Source of the DNA: Burkholderia pyrrocinia
GTDB taxonomy: Bacteria > Pseudomonadota > Gammaproteobacteria > Burkholderiales > Burkholderiaceae
Direction: 5' to 3'
NCBI RefSeq assembly: GCF_018417535.1
Contig: NZ_CP070977.1
Location: 3,410,001-3,474,000, forward strand
Length of the DNA stretch: 64,000 bases
Shown here in pieces: positions 1 through 9,540 of this stretch. Every line of letters begins with the position of its first letter. Position 1 is the first letter of the stretch. The notes below the pieces were generated by a model. The model did not search any database and was not told the origin of the DNA. It saw only the letters and a list, made by a program, of their open reading frames with translations. The translations under genes and the position numbers were made by a program.

Positions 1-2
1 CG

Positions 3-33
3 GCCGCGCGGCATCGACGGGATGCCGCGCGGC
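3..33. repeat. Perfect 13-bp inverted repeat (stem-loop)
   Basis: The arms at 3-15 and 21-33 are exact reverse complements around a 5-nt loop. There is no T-tract on the + side and the window ends on the other side, so it may be a terminator of a gene to the left or a simple intergenic hairpin. The rest of 34-476 is GC-rich intergenic DNA in which I see no supported gene; the frames open there have shadow-like composition. Confidence 0.6.
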
Positions 34-476
34 AGATTCGAAAACGCGCTGAGATTAGCGTGTTCCGCGACACGTTGCACTAGCGGTTACAAACGCCGCA
101 AAGCCTTGTCGGGCGGGAGTTCGGCGCAGATCGGAGCGGCTCGGGACGGTACGGTTCAGATGCCCGGATTTGAGCGCAGATGACGACGTTCGAGTGACCC
201 CACCCGACAGAAAAAAATCGCGGGACGGGGCGCGGTGCGATCGCAAAAAATCGGGGGTCGAAGGAGGGCGCGGCGACGCGGAGCGATGCCGGGCGCGAAC
301 CGCGGCGGCGGAATGGTCTGCGGAATCCGGGATGAGATCGGGCTGCCCGAACGGCAGGCGATGGCGTGATGGCGTGAACGCGCGAATACGGCGACGCGCG
401 ATGCGATCGCGCGCGGAAGAAAGGGCGCGGAAGCGGGAAGGAAGTGAAACAGGCGCGGCGGGGGGGCCGCCGCGCG

Positions 477-1751
477 TCAGCGCGAAGCCAGCGCGCGCGC
501 GTCGGTGTCGTGCGTGTTGCCGTCGCCGTTGTCGGCCGTCTGCGTCGTGTTTGTGTTCCACACGACGCGGTCGTTGACCGCATACAGCCGGCACGCGCCC
601 GCGCCCTGTTTCGCGCAGTTGTCGAGCGCGAGCGCCATCGGGTCGTCGCCGCCTTCGGCCCACGACCACGCGCCTTCCGAGGACACCGCGAACGCGCGGC
701 TCGGGTGCTGGTTCAGGAAGCGGCGATAGCCTTCGCGGCCGGCTTCGTCGACATACGGCACCGCGTTGACCGCGTCGATGGCCGCATAGCCGGTAGCCTT
801 CGGCTCGTGCGGGTTGGCGACCGCGTAGCGCACCGAGGTCGGCAGGTTCAGCTTGTCGAGGAACGCGTTGACCGCCGGCCACCAGACCGGCACGCCGTCG
901 CGATCGACGATCAGCCGGTGCGCGTCGTCCTTGTAGCGGCCGAAATCGATGAACTGGGCCTGCGTGCCGTGCGACACGTACGCGTCGTGCATTTGCGCGA
1001 CGAGCCCGGGCGTCCACACCGAATCGTTGTCGCCGTACAGCCACAGCGACCGCACGGCCGTGTGCGCGCCGTACTGGTCGAAGGCGTCGACGAGGTTGCG
1101 CTGCCAGCCGTCGCACAGATCCTGGCGCAGCCCGCCGGAGAAGTTGATGATGCCGCGCACGCCCGGTGCGGCTTCGGTACCGTACGCGACCGACACGAGG
1201 CCGCCGTGCGACGTGCCGGCGACGACGATGCGCGATGCATCGACGTACGACTGGCGCGACATGTAGCGCACCGTCGCGTCGACGTCGCCGGCCTGTGCGA
1301 GACCGTTCTTGCCGACGTTGCAGCCTTCCTGCTGGTACGTGCCGCCCGAACCGGCGAAGCCCTGGCGGTTCGGTGCGATCACCGCATAGCCGCGGCGCAC
1401 GAATTCGCGCGCGAACGCGAGCGGCCGGCTGCGCGGCTGCAGATGGAGATCGCCGGTGTTCTTGCCGTGGTTGAAGACGACGAGCGGGAACGGGCCGGGG
1501 CCGTCCGGCTTGAAGAGCGTCGCTTCGAGCGTGACGGAGCCCGAAGCATCGGCGGGAATGCGGAGGATTTGCTCGTTGAGGCCGGCCGCGACCTGCGGCA
1601 GGTTCGAATCGCCGTAGTCGAAGCGTTCGGCGTGGGCGAACGACCCGCTTGCGGGGCCGGTACCCGTATTTGCATTCGGCAGCGTACCGGCCTGAGCGGC
1701 CGACAGCGCACCGGCCGCCATCCATCCCACCAATACCTTGCTGAACGCCAT
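477..1751 (-). CDS. Secreted alpha/beta hydrolase (dienelactone hydrolase/peptidase-like)
   Basis: A 424-aa protein beginning with a Sec signal peptide (residues 1-21, ending AAQAG). The mature part has an alpha/beta-hydrolase fold: oxyanion region FNHGKN, nucleophile elbow GTSHGG (catalytic Ser), an acidic residue in YGDND, and a late His in DDAHRL. The fold fits a periplasmic or secreted esterase or peptidase, but the substrate cannot be read from sequence. It stands alone, transcribed away from the window interior. Start chosen because the signal peptide follows it directly. Family confident, specific function unknown. Confidence 0.8.
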   Translation of the reverse strand: MAFSKVLVGWMAAGALSAAQAGTLPNANTGTGPASGSFAHAERFDYGDSNLPQVAAGLNEQILRIPADASGSVTLEATLFKPDGPGPFPLVVFNHGKNTGDLHLQPRSRPLAFAREFVRRGYAVIAPNRQGFAGSGGTYQQEGCNVGKNGLAQAGDVDATVRYMSRQSYVDASRIVVAGTSHGGLVSVAYGTEAAPGVRGIINFSGGLRQDLCDGWQRNLVDAFDQYGAHTAVRSLWLYGDNDSVWTPGLVAQMHDAYVSHGTQAQFIDFGRYKDDAHRLIVDRDGVPVWWPAVNAFLDKLNLPTSVRYAVANPHEPKATGYAAIDAVNAVPYVDEAGREGYRRFLNQHPSRAFAVSSEGAWSWAEGGDDPMALALDNCAKQGAGACRLYAVNDRVVWNTNTTQTADNGDGNTHDTDARALASR

Positions 1752-1857
1752 TCGTAAGCCCTGCCATGCAACTTGACCAATTCGAGGTCATCGTAGCCCG
1801 ACAAATTCGGGTTGTGCAATGCGGGAATTACCCGGCGTCTGACGCAGCAACTATTTG

Positions 1858-2295
1858 TCAGCGTTCACTTACTTCGCCGTCGACATAGCGCCAGAAACCG
1901 TGCTCGTCGCGCTCGAAACGGCTGGTCTCGTGGAGCCGGTAAGCGCGTCCGCCAACCTTGTAGCGGGCCACGAACTCGACCTCCGCGTGCCGTTCGTCGA
2001 GCGGCGCATGGCGTTTTACCGCGAGGCCGAGCCAGCGCGGCGCGTCGGGCGCTTCGGGGTCGGTGTCGAGATCGGGCGGGCAGGTGCGCGCGGCCCACGT
2101 CGCGCGCAGGTAGCCGGTCGCGCCGAGCACGTACGCGCTGTACCGCGAACGCATTAACTCGAGCGCGGTCGGCGCGGCTTCGCCGCCGTCGATGAAGCGG
2201 CCGCAGCAGGCCGCATAGCGCGGGGCCGGCGCTTTGCCGGCGGGGGCGGGGGACGCGCCGCCGCACGGGCACGCGTCAGGTCGGTTCAAAATCAT
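1858..2295 (-). CDS. YchJ-family protein (UPF0225) with N-terminal SEC-C zinc motif
   Basis: A 145-aa protein. Residues about 9-35 carry the SEC-C metal-binding pattern (CPCGG...CCGRFI), followed by the YchJ core with LELMRSRYSAYVLG and the C-terminal VEFVARYKVGGRAYRLHE. The E. coli homologue YchJ has a second C-terminal SEC-C motif that is absent here, as in many betaproteobacterial members. The core resembles the NTF2-like fold. Cellular role unknown. It lies 39 bp downstream of the SDR gene on the same strand and may be co-transcribed with it. Confidence 0.85.
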   Translation of the reverse strand: MILNRPDACPCGGASPAPAGKAPAPRYAACCGRFIDGGEAAPTALELMRSRYSAYVLGATGYLRATWAARTCPPDLDTDPEAPDAPRWLGLAVKRHAPLDERHAEVEFVARYKVGGRAYRLHETSRFERDEHGFWRYVDGEVSER

Positions 2296-2334
2296 GCGAA
2301 ACGGGAATTAACGACGCCGGGTTGTCGGTTCGGC

Positions 2335-3012
2335 TTACCAGCTCAGCTCGATGCCGTCGTACTGGAAGAAACGGCCGTTCGCCTGCGACACGTCCGCGCC
2401 GGCTTCGGCGATCACGCGGCGCATGCCGGTCACGCTGGTTTCCGGATCGATCGCGGCCTGCGCGCCGCCCATGTCGGTGCGCACCCAGCCGGGATGCAGC
2501 GAGAGGCACGCGGCGTGGCGCGTCTGCAGCGACGCGATGCGCAGCACGTCGTTCAGCGCGGCCTTGCTCGCGCGGTACAGCCAGCCGGTCGTGCCGGTCG
2601 CCTCGGCGATGCTGCCCATCCGGCTCGACACGACGGCCAGCACGCCGCGCGCATCCTCGACGAGCGGCAGCAGGATCGGCAGCAACTGCATCGGCCCGCG
2701 CACGTTCGTGTGCATCACCGCGTCGAAATCCTCGGCGGTGATCGTCTCGACGCCTTCGGTGCGCGGCCCGTACACGCCCGACACGAGCACGGCTGCATCG
2801 AGCCGTTCGCCGTCGAGCTTCCAGCCGAGCGCCGCGATCTGCTCGGGCTGCGCGATGTCGAGCGCATGCGCTTGTGCGCCGAGCGCGCGCAGCGCGGCAA
2901 GCGACGCTTCGTCGCGCGCGGTGGCGATCACGTTCCAGCCGTCGCGCCGGTATTGCCGGACGAATTCGCGGCCGAGGCCGCGCGATGCGCCGACGATCAG
3001 TACGGTTTTCAT
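2335..3012 (-). CDS. Short-chain dehydrogenase/reductase
   Basis: A 225-aa classical SDR. It opens with the NAD(P)-binding signature VGASRGLGREF, has the catalytic Ser in VVSSRMGS and the YxxxK pair in YRASKAAL, and ends with a substrate loop containing HPGWVRTDMGG. The start at 3012 is preferred over an upstream in-frame ATG at 3036 because AAAGGAG lies 9-10 nt before it. Resembles C-factor or sniffer-type carbonyl reductases; physiological substrate not inferable. Confidence 0.88.
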   Translation of the reverse strand: MKTVLIVGASRGLGREFVRQYRRDGWNVIATARDEASLAALRALGAQAHALDIAQPEQIAALGWKLDGERLDAAVLVSGVYGPRTEGVETITAEDFDAVMHTNVRGPMQLLPILLPLVEDARGVLAVVSSRMGSIAEATGTTGWLYRASKAALNDVLRIASLQTRHAACLSLHPGWVRTDMGGAQAAIDPETSVTGMRRVIAEAGADVSQANGRFFQYDGIELSW

Positions 3013-3123
3013 GTTCGCCGCTCCTTTCGTTGGCACCGCCGTCGCGGCGGTGCCGGTATCAGATCCGTTCGATGCCTGTCGCGGTTGCGTGGCATCGCCG
3101 ACGCCGTCGCAGGGGCTTCGGCG

Positions 3124-3891
3124 TTACTTTGCGTCGTCGCACGGCTTCAGCGTGCCGGCGACCGCCTGCGCGACGCCGTCGAGCTGCGCGGCGTCCGCTG
3201 CGACCATGTCGTTGTCGGGCGCGTGCTGGCCGCGTGCGGTGAGTGCGGCCACGCAGCGCTTGTAGGTTTCGTCGAGCGCGTCGAAGTTCGACACGGCCAT
3301 CCCGAGGTTGCGCATCCGGCCGTCGTGCACGCCGTACACGAGCCCGTGCACGGTGAGCGACTGGCCGCGTGCCCATGCGTCGTTGACGATCGTCGTGCGG
3401 CACACGTTGACGACCTGCTCGATCGAATTCAACTCGATCAGGCGGCGATAGCGCGCTTCGCCGACCGGCCATTCGTCGAGCAGCGCGGCGTGGCGCTCGC
3501 GCACGTCCTGCACGTGATGCAGCCAGTTGTCCGCGAGGCCGACGCGGCGGTTGTGCAGCGCCGCGTTCACACCCGAGCAGCCGTAGTGGCCGACGACCAT
3601 GATGTGCTTCACGCGCAGGATGTCGACCGCGAACTGGATCACCGACAGGCAGTTCAGGTCGCTGTGCACGACGACGTTCGCGATATTGCGGTGCACGAAC
3701 ACTTCGCCCGGCGGCAGGCCGATGATCTGGTTCGCCGGCACGCGCGAATCCGAGCAGCCGATCCACAGATATTCCGGCGCCTGCTGGTCGGCGAGGCGCG
3801 TGAAGAACTCGGGATCGTCGGCGAGCTTGCGCCTGACCCAGGCGTCGTTGTTGTCGAACAGGTGCGAGAGCGGGTTGACTGGGTTGTTCAT
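3124..3891 (-). CDS. can: Beta-class carbonic anhydrase
   Basis: A 255-aa cytoplasmic zinc enzyme interconverting CO2 and bicarbonate, supplying bicarbonate to carboxylases. Family zinc ligands are visible: Cys and the Asp/Arg dyad in GCSDSRVPANQI, and His plus Cys in VVGHYGCSGV. N-terminal YNPV-like region (MNNPVNPLSHLFDNNDAWV) matches the E. coli Can type. A C-terminal extension beyond about residue 215 carries no recognised motif. Downstream of aceK on the same strand with a gap of 57 bp, so an aceK-can transcript is possible. Confidence 0.95.
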   Translation of the reverse strand: MNNPVNPLSHLFDNNDAWVRRKLADDPEFFTRLADQQAPEYLWIGCSDSRVPANQIIGLPPGEVFVHRNIANVVVHSDLNCLSVIQFAVDILRVKHIMVVGHYGCSGVNAALHNRRVGLADNWLHHVQDVRERHAALLDEWPVGEARYRRLIELNSIEQVVNVCRTTIVNDAWARGQSLTVHGLVYGVHDGRMRNLGMAVSNFDALDETYKRCVAALTARGQHAPDNDMVAADAAQLDGVAQAVAGTLKPCDDAK

Positions 3892-3948
3892 CGGTGTGGA
3901 TTCCGTTTTTCGGAAATCGGGTCGATATCGGGTTCGGTGTAACCGGCG

Positions 3949-5766
3949 TCAGGCGGCGCGCTGCGCGTCGCCTTCACCGTCGTTCTGGTCCGTCGCGCGG
4001 AAGCGCGCGGGGTAGCGCACGCAAAAACGCAGCGCCGCGTCGTACGGGTAAAAATCGGGCAATTCGCCCTGCAGCAGCTTGTCCTTGCTCGCCTGCCACA
4101 GCGCGGGATCGAAAAAGTCCGCGTGATGCTTCATGAACACGCCCCGCACGCGCGGGTCGCCGAGCAGGAACGGTCCGTAGGTTTCCGGAAAGATGTCGTG
4201 CGGGCCGACGGTATACCACGGTTCGCCGGACAGCTCGTCTTCCTCGTTGCGCGGCGGCGGCACGCGGCGCACGTTGCAGTCGGTCAGGTACTCGATCTCG
4301 TCGTAGTCGTAGAACACGACGCGGCCGTGGCGCGTGACGCCGAAGTTCTTGTACAGCATGTCGCCGGGGAAGATGTTCGCCTTCATCAGCTCCTTCACCG
4401 CATTGCCGTACTCCTTCACGCCGTGCTCGACGTCCGCGTCGGTGCCGTTCTGCAGGTACAGGTTCAGCGGCGTCATCCGGCGCTCGATGTACAGGTGCTT
4501 GATCACGAGATTGTCGTCCTCGTATTCGAGCAGCGACGGCACTTCCTTCTCCAGCTCGCGCACGAGCGCGTGGTCGAGCCGCGCGAGCGGCAGCGCGACG
4601 CTCGAATACTCGAGCGTGTCGGCCATCCGCCCGAGGCGGTCGTGGCGCTTCACGAGCTGGTACTTCTCCATGATCTGCGCGCGCGTCGTTTCCTTCGGCG
4701 GCGGGAAGTGATCCTTGATGATCTTGAACACGTACGGGAACGACGGCAGCGTGAACACGAGCATCACGAGGCCCTTGATCCCGGGCGCGATGATGAAGCG
4801 GTCGCTCGAATGCGACAGGTGGTGCAGCAGGTCGCGATAGAACAGGTTCTTGCCCTGCTTCTGCAGGCCGACCGACGTGTAGATCTCGGCCTTCGGCTTG
4901 CCGGGCATGATCGTGCACAGGAAGTCGACGTACGCCGACGGCACGTTCATGTCGACGAGGAAGTACGAGTGCGAGAAGCTGAAGATGATCTGCAGCAGGT
5001 CGCGGCGCAGCAGCACGGTATCGAGCGCGAGCAGGCCCGGGCGCACGTGGCGGATCGGCACCGCGAACGGCAGCAGGCGGTCGGCATTGATGATGCGGCC
5101 GACGATGTACGCGCTCTTGTTGCGGAAGAACAGCGACGACAGCACGTGGATCTGGAAATTCGGCGCTGCGTCGAAGTGGCCGAATTCGTCGTGGATCGCC
5201 TGCATCGCGCACGCGATGTCGCGCTCGAGATCCTCGAACGGCGGCTCGAGCTGGAAGTTCGTGACGATGCGCTCGAGCGTGACCGCGAGCCCGTCGGTGC
5301 CCGGGTAGTACGCACGGTAGGTCGGTTTCGCGGCCGGCTCGTCGTTCTCGAGATACTCGGTCGAGATCGCAGGGCGCACGAAGATGAAATCGTTGCTGAA
5401 ATACGAGCGGTGCAGGATCTTGCAGCACACCGAATTGAAGAACGTCTCCGCGCATTCGGGCTGGCGATGCGACGTGAGCAGGCCGATGTAGTGCAGCTTG
5501 ATCTGCTGCCAGACTTCGTCGTCGATGTTCTCCGCGTCGTATTCGTCTTCCAGCACCTCGACGCATTCCTGCACGCGATCGTCGTACGACGTGATCCGCT
5601 CGCGCGCGAGCCGCTGCAGCCCGTGCCAGTCGGTGTGCTCGAACAGCGTCTTGGCCTCGACGGCCGCTTCGCGGAAGATCCGGTAGTGGCGGTCGAAGTA
5701 TTCGAGCATCGTCTGCGCGACGTCGAAACCGATCTGCGACGACAGCAGTTTGGGGAAGTGATTCAT
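3949..5766 (-). CDS. aceK: Isocitrate dehydrogenase kinase/phosphatase
   Basis: A 605-aa bifunctional enzyme that phosphorylates and dephosphorylates isocitrate dehydrogenase to split flux between the TCA cycle and the glyoxylate shunt. The ATP-binding loop [18 protein letters not shown], the kinase-like segment [17 protein letters not shown] and the catalytic [13 protein letters not shown] are all recognisable and length is normal for the family. Unlike in E. coli it is not next to aceA or aceB. No clear Shine-Dalgarno precedes the ATG; a promoter-like element lies about 45 bp upstream. Confidence 0.97.
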   Translation of the reverse strand: MNHFPKLLSSQIGFDVAQTMLEYFDRHYRIFREAAVEAKTLFEHTDWHGLQRLARERITSYDDRVQECVEVLEDEYDAENIDDEVWQQIKLHYIGLLTSHRQPECAETFFNSVCCKILHRSYFSNDFIFVRPAISTEYLENDEPAAKPTYRAYYPGTDGLAVTLERIVTNFQLEPPFEDLERDIACAMQAIHDEFGHFDAAPNFQIHVLSSLFFRNKSAYIVGRIINADRLLPFAVPIRHVRPGLLALDTVLLRRDLLQIIFSFSHSYFLVDMNVPSAYVDFLCTIMPGKPKAEIYTSVGLQKQGKNLFYRDLLHHLSHSSDRFIIAPGIKGLVMLVFTLPSFPYVFKIIKDHFPPPKETTRAQIMEKYQLVKRHDRLGRMADTLEYSSVALPLARLDHALVRELEKEVPSLLEYEDDNLVIKHLYIERRMTPLNLYLQNGTDADVEHGVKEYGNAVKELMKANIFPGDMLYKNFGVTRHGRVVFYDYDEIEYLTDCNVRRVPPPRNEEDELSGEPWYTVGPHDIFPETYGPFLLGDPRVRGVFMKHHADFFDPALWQASKDKLLQGELPDFYPYDAALRFCVRYPARFRATDQNDGEGDAQRAA

Positions 5767-5806
5767 CGCGTGCAGGCTCGTTCAGGAGGGGCTGTAAGCA
5801 CTCGTC

Positions 5807-5833
5807 ATTTTAGCGCCCAAGCGGGCGATTCAA
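5807..5833 (-). promoter_or_regulatory. Candidate aceK promoter with internal inverted repeat
   Basis: Reading on the minus strand, TTGAAT (5833-5828) and TAAAAT (5812-5807) are spaced by 15 bp; the spacer contains the inverted repeat CGCCC-N4-GGGCG (5814-5827). The spacing is short for a sigma-70 promoter, so this is tentative. The 304-bp interval between aceK and the divergent hydrolase holds no gene. Confidence 0.35.
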
Positions 5834-6070
5834 GGACTTTGCGGCGACGCGTGGCCGGCCGGCAAGCGGCGGGTTATCCGTCGTTGGGCGCCGTTCGGAG
5901 CATCTTCGCGTAAAGATACGGGTACGGGACCGATTCTGACACGAACTTTTTTTGACGGGCCGGCGGCCGCCGGGCACGCGTTTCGCGGGACGGCGATAGA
6001 ATCGACGCAACGCCCGCCGCCGGCTGCCGCCGGCGCGCATTCGCACCGATAACGACGAGACGCCCCACCG

Positions 6071-7147
6071 ATGAACGCACTGGAACACCAACTCGACTAT
6101 CCCTTCGCCGACACGCTGCCTGCCGCTGGCGACACGTTCGAGGTCGCGCCCGGCGTGCGCTGGCTGCGCATGCCGCTGCCGTTCTCGCTCGACCACATCA
6201 ACCTCTGGCTGCTGCGCGACGAGATCGACGGGCAGGCCGGCTGGACGATCGTCGATTGCGGGATCTCGTCGGACGCGATCCGCACGCACTGGGAGCAGAT
6301 CTTCGACACGCATCTCGACGGCCTGCCGGTGCTGCGCGTGCTCGTCACGCACTGCCACCCCGATCACTTCGGCCTCGCGAACTGGCTGTGCGACGGCGGC
6401 GACCAGGGCCGCTGGAACGTGCGGCTGTGGATGACGCTCGGCGAATACCTGTTCGGCTGCCTGATGGCGGCCGGCAACGGCTCGAACGCGGGCGGCGCGG
6501 CCGCCGCCGATCATTTCGCGCGCCACGGGCTGACCGATCCGGCCGCGCTCGACAAGCTGCGCAACCGCCGCAGCTACTACTCGGATCTCGTGCCGGCCGT
6601 GCCGCCGCGCTACCGGCGCCTGCGCGAAGGCGACGCGGTGACGATCGGCACGCGCACGTGGCGCGTCGTCACCGGCTACGGCCATTCGCCTGAACATTGC
6701 GCGCTGCACAGCGAAGCGGACGGCGTGCTGATCTCCGGCGACATGGTGCTGCCGCGCATCTCGACGAACGTGTCCGTGTTCGACCTCGAGCCGGAAGCGA
6801 ACCCGCTCGCGCTGTACCTGCAGTCGCTCGGCCGCTACGAGACGATGGCGCCCGACACGCTCGTGCTGCCGTCGCACGGCAAGCCGTTCCGCGGCGTGCG
6901 CACGCGCATCGCGCAACTGCGCGAACACCACGACGCACGGCTCGACGAAGTGCGCGTCGCGTGCGCGGAGCAGCCGATGAGCGCGGCCGACATCGTGCCG
7001 ATCATGTTCCGCCGCCGCGAGCTCGACATCCACCAGATGACGTTCGCGCTCGGCGAGGCGCTCGCGCATTTGAACCTGCTGTGGCTCGCCGGCGAACTCG
7101 TGCGCGAGCAGGGCGACGACGGCGTGCTGCGGTTCGCGCGCCGTTGA
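6071..7147 (+). CDS. Metallo-beta-lactamase-fold hydrolase
   Basis: A 358-aa MBL-fold protein. The metal-binding signature THCHPDHFG sits near residue 96, with later metal ligands in GYGHSPEHCALH (about residue 220) and the Asp of ISGDMVLP. A C-terminal helical domain (from about residue 265) is typical of the LACTB2/glyoxalase-II-like branch that hydrolyses thioesters or other esters. First HxHxDH His is present as His-Cys-His-Pro-Asp-His. No operon partner; transcribed divergently from aceK. Substrate unknown. Confidence 0.88.
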   Translation: MNALEHQLDYPFADTLPAAGDTFEVAPGVRWLRMPLPFSLDHINLWLLRDEIDGQAGWTIVDCGISSDAIRTHWEQIFDTHLDGLPVLRVLVTHCHPDHFGLANWLCDGGDQGRWNVRLWMTLGEYLFGCLMAAGNGSNAGGAAAADHFARHGLTDPAALDKLRNRRSYYSDLVPAVPPRYRRLREGDAVTIGTRTWRVVTGYGHSPEHCALHSEADGVLISGDMVLPRISTNVSVFDLEPEANPLALYLQSLGRYETMAPDTLVLPSHGKPFRGVRTRIAQLREHHDARLDEVRVACAEQPMSAADIVPIMFRRRELDIHQMTFALGEALAHLNLLWLAGELVREQGDDGVLRFARR

Positions 7148-7222
7148 GCGGGGTATCGATGAAAGTGTCCGTGGCGCTTTTTGTAGAATCGTCGGCGTCA
7201 ACCTGAATATCCGTCATGAATC

Positions 7223-9007
7223 ATGCCGCATAGCGTTTCTCTTGCCGATGTCATTACGCTTGCGTCAATCCGCGAGCTGGCCGACCCGAAATCCTTCGCA
7301 CGTGGCGAGGCTTATTACCACGATGGCGTCGTTTCGCGACTGACCGAGCGCGACGGCTCGGTATCGGCGACCGTGCGCGGCACATACCGCTATCACGTCG
7401 AACTGGCGGCGGACGACGACGGCACGCTGGATTATTCGTGCAATTGCCCGGTCGGCGAAGACGAGCTGTTCTGCAAGCATGCGGTAGCCGTTGCGTTGTC
7501 GTGGCTCGAAAACAGCGGCGAGGAAGTCTTTCATCGCGACACACCTGAGACGGTGCGCCCGAGACGAAAGCGCAAGACCCATGCGGAACTGATTCATGAG
7601 TATCTGGCGACGCTGGACGCTGATGCGTTGCGGAACTGGTTGCTCGACGCGGCCGAACGCGACAGGTCCTTGCGCGACAGGCTGTTGTTCGAGGCCCGCG
7701 CCGCGAATGCCGACGACATCTCGAGCCTGAAGGCTGCGGTCCGCCAGTTGGCGCGCGTCGCACGGCCGCTCGGCTGGGACGAAGCGCACCTTTACGGAGA
7801 AAACCTGTTCGAGCTGGCCGGCATGTTGCGCCGGCAACTCGACGGTCCGCATGCCGCGCACGTGGTCGAGCTGACCGAACTCGCGATCGCCGATGCGGAG
7901 GCGAGCCTCGAACAGATCGACGACTCGGACGGCAGCGTGGCGCCCGGCATCGGCGAACTGGCCGGTGTGCATCTCGATGCGTGCATCCGGACGCGGCCGG
8001 AGCCGGTGAAACTGGCCGAACGCCTGTTCCGGCTGCAGGTCGACGGGCAGTGGGATACGTTCCGCGGCGTGCTGCCGGCCTATGCGGAACCGCTGGGCGA
8101 CGCGGGATTGAGCCGCTATCGGGAACTGGTCGAGCATCAATGGGCCGCGCTGCCCCCGCTGCCGGCGGGGCGGGACGATCGGCGCTCGTACGATTCGGTA
8201 CGCTTGAATCTCGAGCATGCGGTGGAATCGCTGGCGAGGCACGACGGCGATATCGACGCGCTGGTTCGCATCTGGTCGAAGGATCTGTCGGCGTCGTACC
8301 GATTCGCGCAGATCGCGGAATTGTGCGTGGAGCATGGCCGTTTCGGCGAAGGGCTGGCATGGGCCGAGCGCGGGTTGCGCGAAGCGGGCGATCGTCGCGA
8401 TGTGCGTCTTCTGGGCTTCTGTATCGACGAATACTTGCGTCGCCGCGAATTCGATCGGGCCGATGAACTCGCGTGGCAGCGTTTCGACGACCATCCAACG
8501 GCGGAAGCATTCTCGGCGTTGATGAAGGTCGCAAAGGTGACGAAGCGACGCGATGCCGTGCGGGAGCGCGCGGTTTCGCATCTGCTGTCTCTCGCGCGGA
8601 GCCAGGAAGCGCCGACCCGGGCCGGTAACGCGCGCCGGGGCTGGCAGCCTTTGGCGCGCACCGAACTCGTCAAGCTGCTGCTGGCGGAAAAGGACGATGC
8701 AGCGGCGTGGGACGCGTTTGGCGGCGGGCCGGTCGAGACCGGCGTATGGCCGGCGATGGCGGCCGCACGCGCGAAGACGCATCCTGCCGATGCGATCGCG
8801 CTGTATCACCGATTGTTGCCGATCGCCGTCGAACGCGGGACCGGCGGTGCGCGTTACGACGAGGCGTTTCGCGTCGTGCAGGCGATCGGTGCGCTACGGG
8901 CGGCGCAGCGACAGCAGGCGGAATTCGACATGGAACTCGATGCTGTCCGGAAGACGTATCGCGCGAAGCGCAACTTCATCAAGTTGCTCGCGACGCTCGA
9001 CGTGTAG
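7223..9007 (+). CDS. SWIM zinc-finger domain protein
   Basis: A 594-aa protein. Residues about 20-95 form a SWIM domain: the CxCxnCxH pattern appears as YSCNCPVGEDELFCKHAVAVAL. The remainder is alpha-helical and repeat-like, with tetratricopeptide-type helices around residues 330-480 (FAQIAELCVEHGRFGEGLAWAE). SWIM domains bind DNA or proteins; the function of this bacterial family is not established. Coding style is less GC-saturated than the neighbours. An ATG 7 bp upstream (7216) runs into a stop after five codons, so 7223 is the usable start. Confidence 0.82.
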   Translation: MPHSVSLADVITLASIRELADPKSFARGEAYYHDGVVSRLTERDGSVSATVRGTYRYHVELAADDDGTLDYSCNCPVGEDELFCKHAVAVALSWLENSGEEVFHRDTPETVRPRRKRKTHAELIHEYLATLDADALRNWLLDAAERDRSLRDRLLFEARAANADDISSLKAAVRQLARVARPLGWDEAHLYGENLFELAGMLRRQLDGPHAAHVVELTELAIADAEASLEQIDDSDGSVAPGIGELAGVHLDACIRTRPEPVKLAERLFRLQVDGQWDTFRGVLPAYAEPLGDAGLSRYRELVEHQWAALPPLPAGRDDRRSYDSVRLNLEHAVESLARHDGDIDALVRIWSKDLSASYRFAQIAELCVEHGRFGEGLAWAERGLREAGDRRDVRLLGFCIDEYLRRREFDRADELAWQRFDDHPTAEAFSALMKVAKVTKRRDAVRERAVSHLLSLARSQEAPTRAGNARRGWQPLARTELVKLLLAEKDDAAAWDAFGGGPVETGVWPAMAAARAKTHPADAIALYHRLLPIAVERGTGGARYDEAFRVVQAIGALRAAQRQQAEFDMELDAVRKTYRAKRNFIKLLATLDV

Positions 9008-9048
9008 CGCGTGCGACCGGCTCGATCGGGTATCGGGATGGAAATTGT

Positions 9049-9294
9049 ATGGAAATCGACACGGCAGCAATCGATGACGCAGTCCTTGCGCTGCTCCAGT
9101 TGACTCTGCACGACCACAACCGCGCATGGAAGGGGCTCGATTGGGACGTGTTGAATCGCCTGCACGCGCGCGGTTTGATCGGCGACCCCGTGAACAACGC
9201 GAAATCCGTGGTCCTGACTGACGAGGGTTTGCGCGAATCCAGACGCTTGTTCGAACTGCTTTTCGTCGACCCGGGCAGTCGCGGTGAACCGTGA
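9049..9294 (+). CDS. Small DUF6429-like protein
   Basis: An 81-aa protein 41 bp after the SWIM gene on the same strand. The pattern IDDAVLALLQL near the N-terminus, RAWKGLDWDVLNRLHARGLI in the middle and VLTDEGL near residue 62 resembles the DUF6429 family of short winged-helix-like proteins often seen with unrelated neighbours. Cytoplasmic, no cysteines or membrane segment. Probably co-transcribed with the SWIM gene. Function unknown. Confidence 0.7.
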   Translation: MEIDTAAIDDAVLALLQLTLHDHNRAWKGLDWDVLNRLHARGLIGDPVNNAKSVVLTDEGLRESRRLFELLFVDPGSRGEP

Positions 9295-9306
9295 CGCCCC
9301 TGCGCT

Positions 9307-9534
9307 TCACCACGCGAAGGGTTCGTAGCGCCACCCGTCGCGATGCCATTGCATCGTGTGCGTCGGCTCGAGCGCCGCGAGAAATGCGATATCGTGCGAC
9401 GCGACCACGATCGCGCGCACCGATTCGAGATCGAGGTGATGGGTCGGCTCGTCGAGCAGCAGCAGTTGCGCGGGGGAGCTGCGCCACCACGCGCACGCAA
9501 GCGAGCGGCGCGAACGCCGTCGCTCGCGCGCCAC
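9307..9534 (-). pseudogene. Remnant of an ABC-F-type ATPase C-terminus
   Basis: The minus strand encodes the Walker B/D-loop stretch LLLLDEPTHHLDLESVRAI followed directly by the H-loop segment VVASHDIAFL and a short tail ending YEPFAW. In intact ABC-F proteins about 15-20 residues (the RAF...GTL region) lie between those two blocks, and a signature LSGGE, P-loop and a second ATPase domain precede them. Here those are missing, so this is an internally deleted fragment rather than a working gene. It lies between the DUF6429 gene and the oligopeptide-binding-protein gene. Confidence 0.72.
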
Positions 9535-9540
9535 GCGCGG

